Assembly (NCBI GenBank): GCA_011372345.1
Contig: DRTC01000249.1
Coordinates: forward strand, 1 to 5,056
Source of the DNA: Candidatus Cloacimonadota bacterium
GTDB taxonomy: Bacteria; Cloacimonadota; Cloacimonadia; Cloacimonadales; TCS61
DNA: 5,056 nt
Reading direction: 5' to 3'
This document shows positions 4,147 to 5,056 of the stretch, one piece after another (the stretch's first letter is position 1; each line of letters begins with the position of its first letter). The notes under the pieces were generated by a model. It had not been told where the DNA came from. It saw only the letters and a list, made by a program, of their open reading frames with translations, and ran no database searches. The position numbers and the translations under genes are program-made.

Positions 4147-5056
4147 GTGGATAAAATAATTTTCCGAAAATACAACAAAGAAAAAGACAAAAACGCAGTT
4201 CATCGCATCTGGAAAGAAGTGGGCTGGCTGGAAAAAGGCAAAGAAAAAGTAATGGATCTGATGCTGAAACCGGCAAATGTTCTGGTCGCAGAGATAAACA
4301 GGGAGATCGAAGTGCTGGCAAAAACGGTTCCCGGCACGATAAAATATCTCGATGAGGAATTGAAATTTTCCGGAGTAACAGCAGTTACGACCAGCAGGAT
4401 CGCCCGTAAAAAAGGTTTAGCATCGAAACTGACAGCTCGCGTTATTGCCGAATCTGCTGAAAAAGGTGCTTTAGTTTCCGGATTGGGAATTTTCGAGCAG
4501 GGATTTTATGATAAACTCGGTTATGGAAGCGGATGTTACGAGCATATCATTTACTTTGATCCTGCCGACCTGAAAGCGAATTCTGATTTTCGTATTCCCA
4601 AAAGATTGACCAAAAAGGATTGGAAAGTCATTTATAAATCGCGTATAAGCCGGAAAAGATTTCACGGTGCTATTAATTTCGGTAAACCGGAAACAACTCA
4701 TGCTGAAATGATCTGGGATGATAAGAATTTCGGTCTCGGTTATTTTGATGGAAAAAATGGAGAATTGACGCATCATATCTGGTTTTATGTCAAAGATGTG
4801 GAACAAGGTCCTTATTGGATCAACTGGATGTGTTATCAGAATTCTGCTCAGTTTTTGGAATTACTGGCTTTGATCCGCAGTCTTGGAGATCAGGTCAGGT
4901 TGGTCAGTTTTATCGAACCGCCCAATATCCAGATGCAGGATTTCCGCAAACAACCTTTCCGTTTCCGGCAATTGACCGAAAAATCAAAATTTGAGAATAA
5001 GATGAAGGCAACAGCCTTCTGGCAGATGAGGATTTGTAGCCTGGAAAAATGTTTGG
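4147..5056 (+). CDS. Eis-like GNAT family N-acetyltransferase (3' end beyond the window)
   Basis: The frame is open for 303 codons from GTG to the right edge. Residues 1-135 look like a GNAT fold. After a variable N-terminal part comes a beta strand (about 75-82, SGVTAVTT) leading into the acetyl-CoA pyrophosphate loop ARKKGLAS, the Arg-x-x-Gly-x-Ala form of motif A (Arg87, Gly90, Ala92), and a helix. Then follow GLGIFEQGFYDKLGYG, with the phenylalanine-tyrosine and leucine-glycine-tyrosine pattern typical of motif B in Eis-like enzymes. Residues about 145-303 form a second region, including IEPPNIQMQDF and FWQMRICSLEKC, consistent with the longer multi-domain Eis-type architecture (about 400 residues). 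The acyl acceptor cannot be told from the sequence; Eis relatives acetylate amines on drugs or proteins, but that should not be assumed here. The gene stands alone after a repeat-rich 360-bp spacer, and no promoter was recognised. Confidence 0.82.
   Translation, partial: MDKIIFRKYNKEKDKNAVHRIWKEVGWLEKGKEKVMDLMLKPANVLVAEINREIEVLAKTVPGTIKYLDEELKFSGVTAVTTSRIARKKGLASKLTARVIAESAEKGALVSGLGIFEQGFYDKLGYGSGCYEHIIYFDPADLKANSDFRIPKRLTKKDWKVIYKSRISRKRFHGAINFGKPETTHAEMIWDDKNFGLGYFDGKNGELTHHIWFYVKDVEQGPYWINWMCYQNSAQFLELLALIRSLGDQVRLVSFIEPPNIQMQDFRKQPFRFRQLTEKSKFENKMKATAFWQMRICSLEKCL

Noticed and set aside
3877..4321. Three overlapping minus-strand reading frames opposite the psuG-GNAT spacer and the GNAT 5' end
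   Set aside because: They read through palindromic repeats or are antisense to a clear GNAT frame. Their translations are low-complexity, rich in Ser, Phe, Leu and Cys, and show no family motif.
4471..4806. 111-codon minus-strand frame inside the acetyltransferase gene
   Set aside because: It is antisense to the conserved GNAT motifs and the central region, and resembles no protein that I recognise.

Overview
The window looks like AT-rich chromosomal DNA from a Gram-negative-type bacterium. It encodes an RlpA-type lipoprotein with a lipobox and no inner-membrane retention Asp at +2, and a diaminopimelate epimerase, which is consistent with a DAP-containing cell wall and lysine synthesis. The gene content and the abundance of short intergenic palindromes remind me of uncultured FCB-group bacteria such as Candidatus Cloacimonadota. 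That is an impression from recall, not a demonstrated placement.

Layout from left to right: a possible C-terminal scrap of a + strand gene ends at 42. A hairpin-rich spacer (43-170) separates it from convergent dapF (171-953, -). A 241-bp gap follows with tandem 9-mers, a 38-nt imperfect palindrome, a copy of the dapF leader carrying a better Shine-Dalgarno sequence, and a terminator-like hairpin. Next is a PepT-like M20 metallopeptidase (1195-2316, -). A 127-bp divergent region leads into rlpA (TTG start at 2444) and psuG (2887-3786), which form a tight two-gene + strand cluster. The 360-bp gap from 3787 to 4146 has no convincing gene but is packed with palindromes: three related hairpins, a 116-bp MITE-like element with 12-bp terminal inverted repeats, and a fourth related hairpin just upstream of the last gene. 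That gene (GTG at 4147) is an Eis-like GNAT acetyltransferase that runs off the right edge.

The genes are mainly housekeeping: lysine/peptidoglycan precursor synthesis (DapF), peptide turnover (M20), cell-wall remodelling (RlpA), pseudouridine-phosphate cleavage (PsuG) and acyl transfer (GNAT). They do not form one obvious pathway. I see no defence, phage, CRISPR or secretion system and no convincing new protein system. The most unusual content is intergenic. A segment upstream of dapF is bounded by near-identical 14/15-bp direct repeats and appears to split the gene from a canonical ribosome-binding site. The psuG-GNAT spacer holds a palindrome array that appears to be interrupted by a second palindromic element. 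DapF also carries unusual residues right after its first catalytic cysteine.
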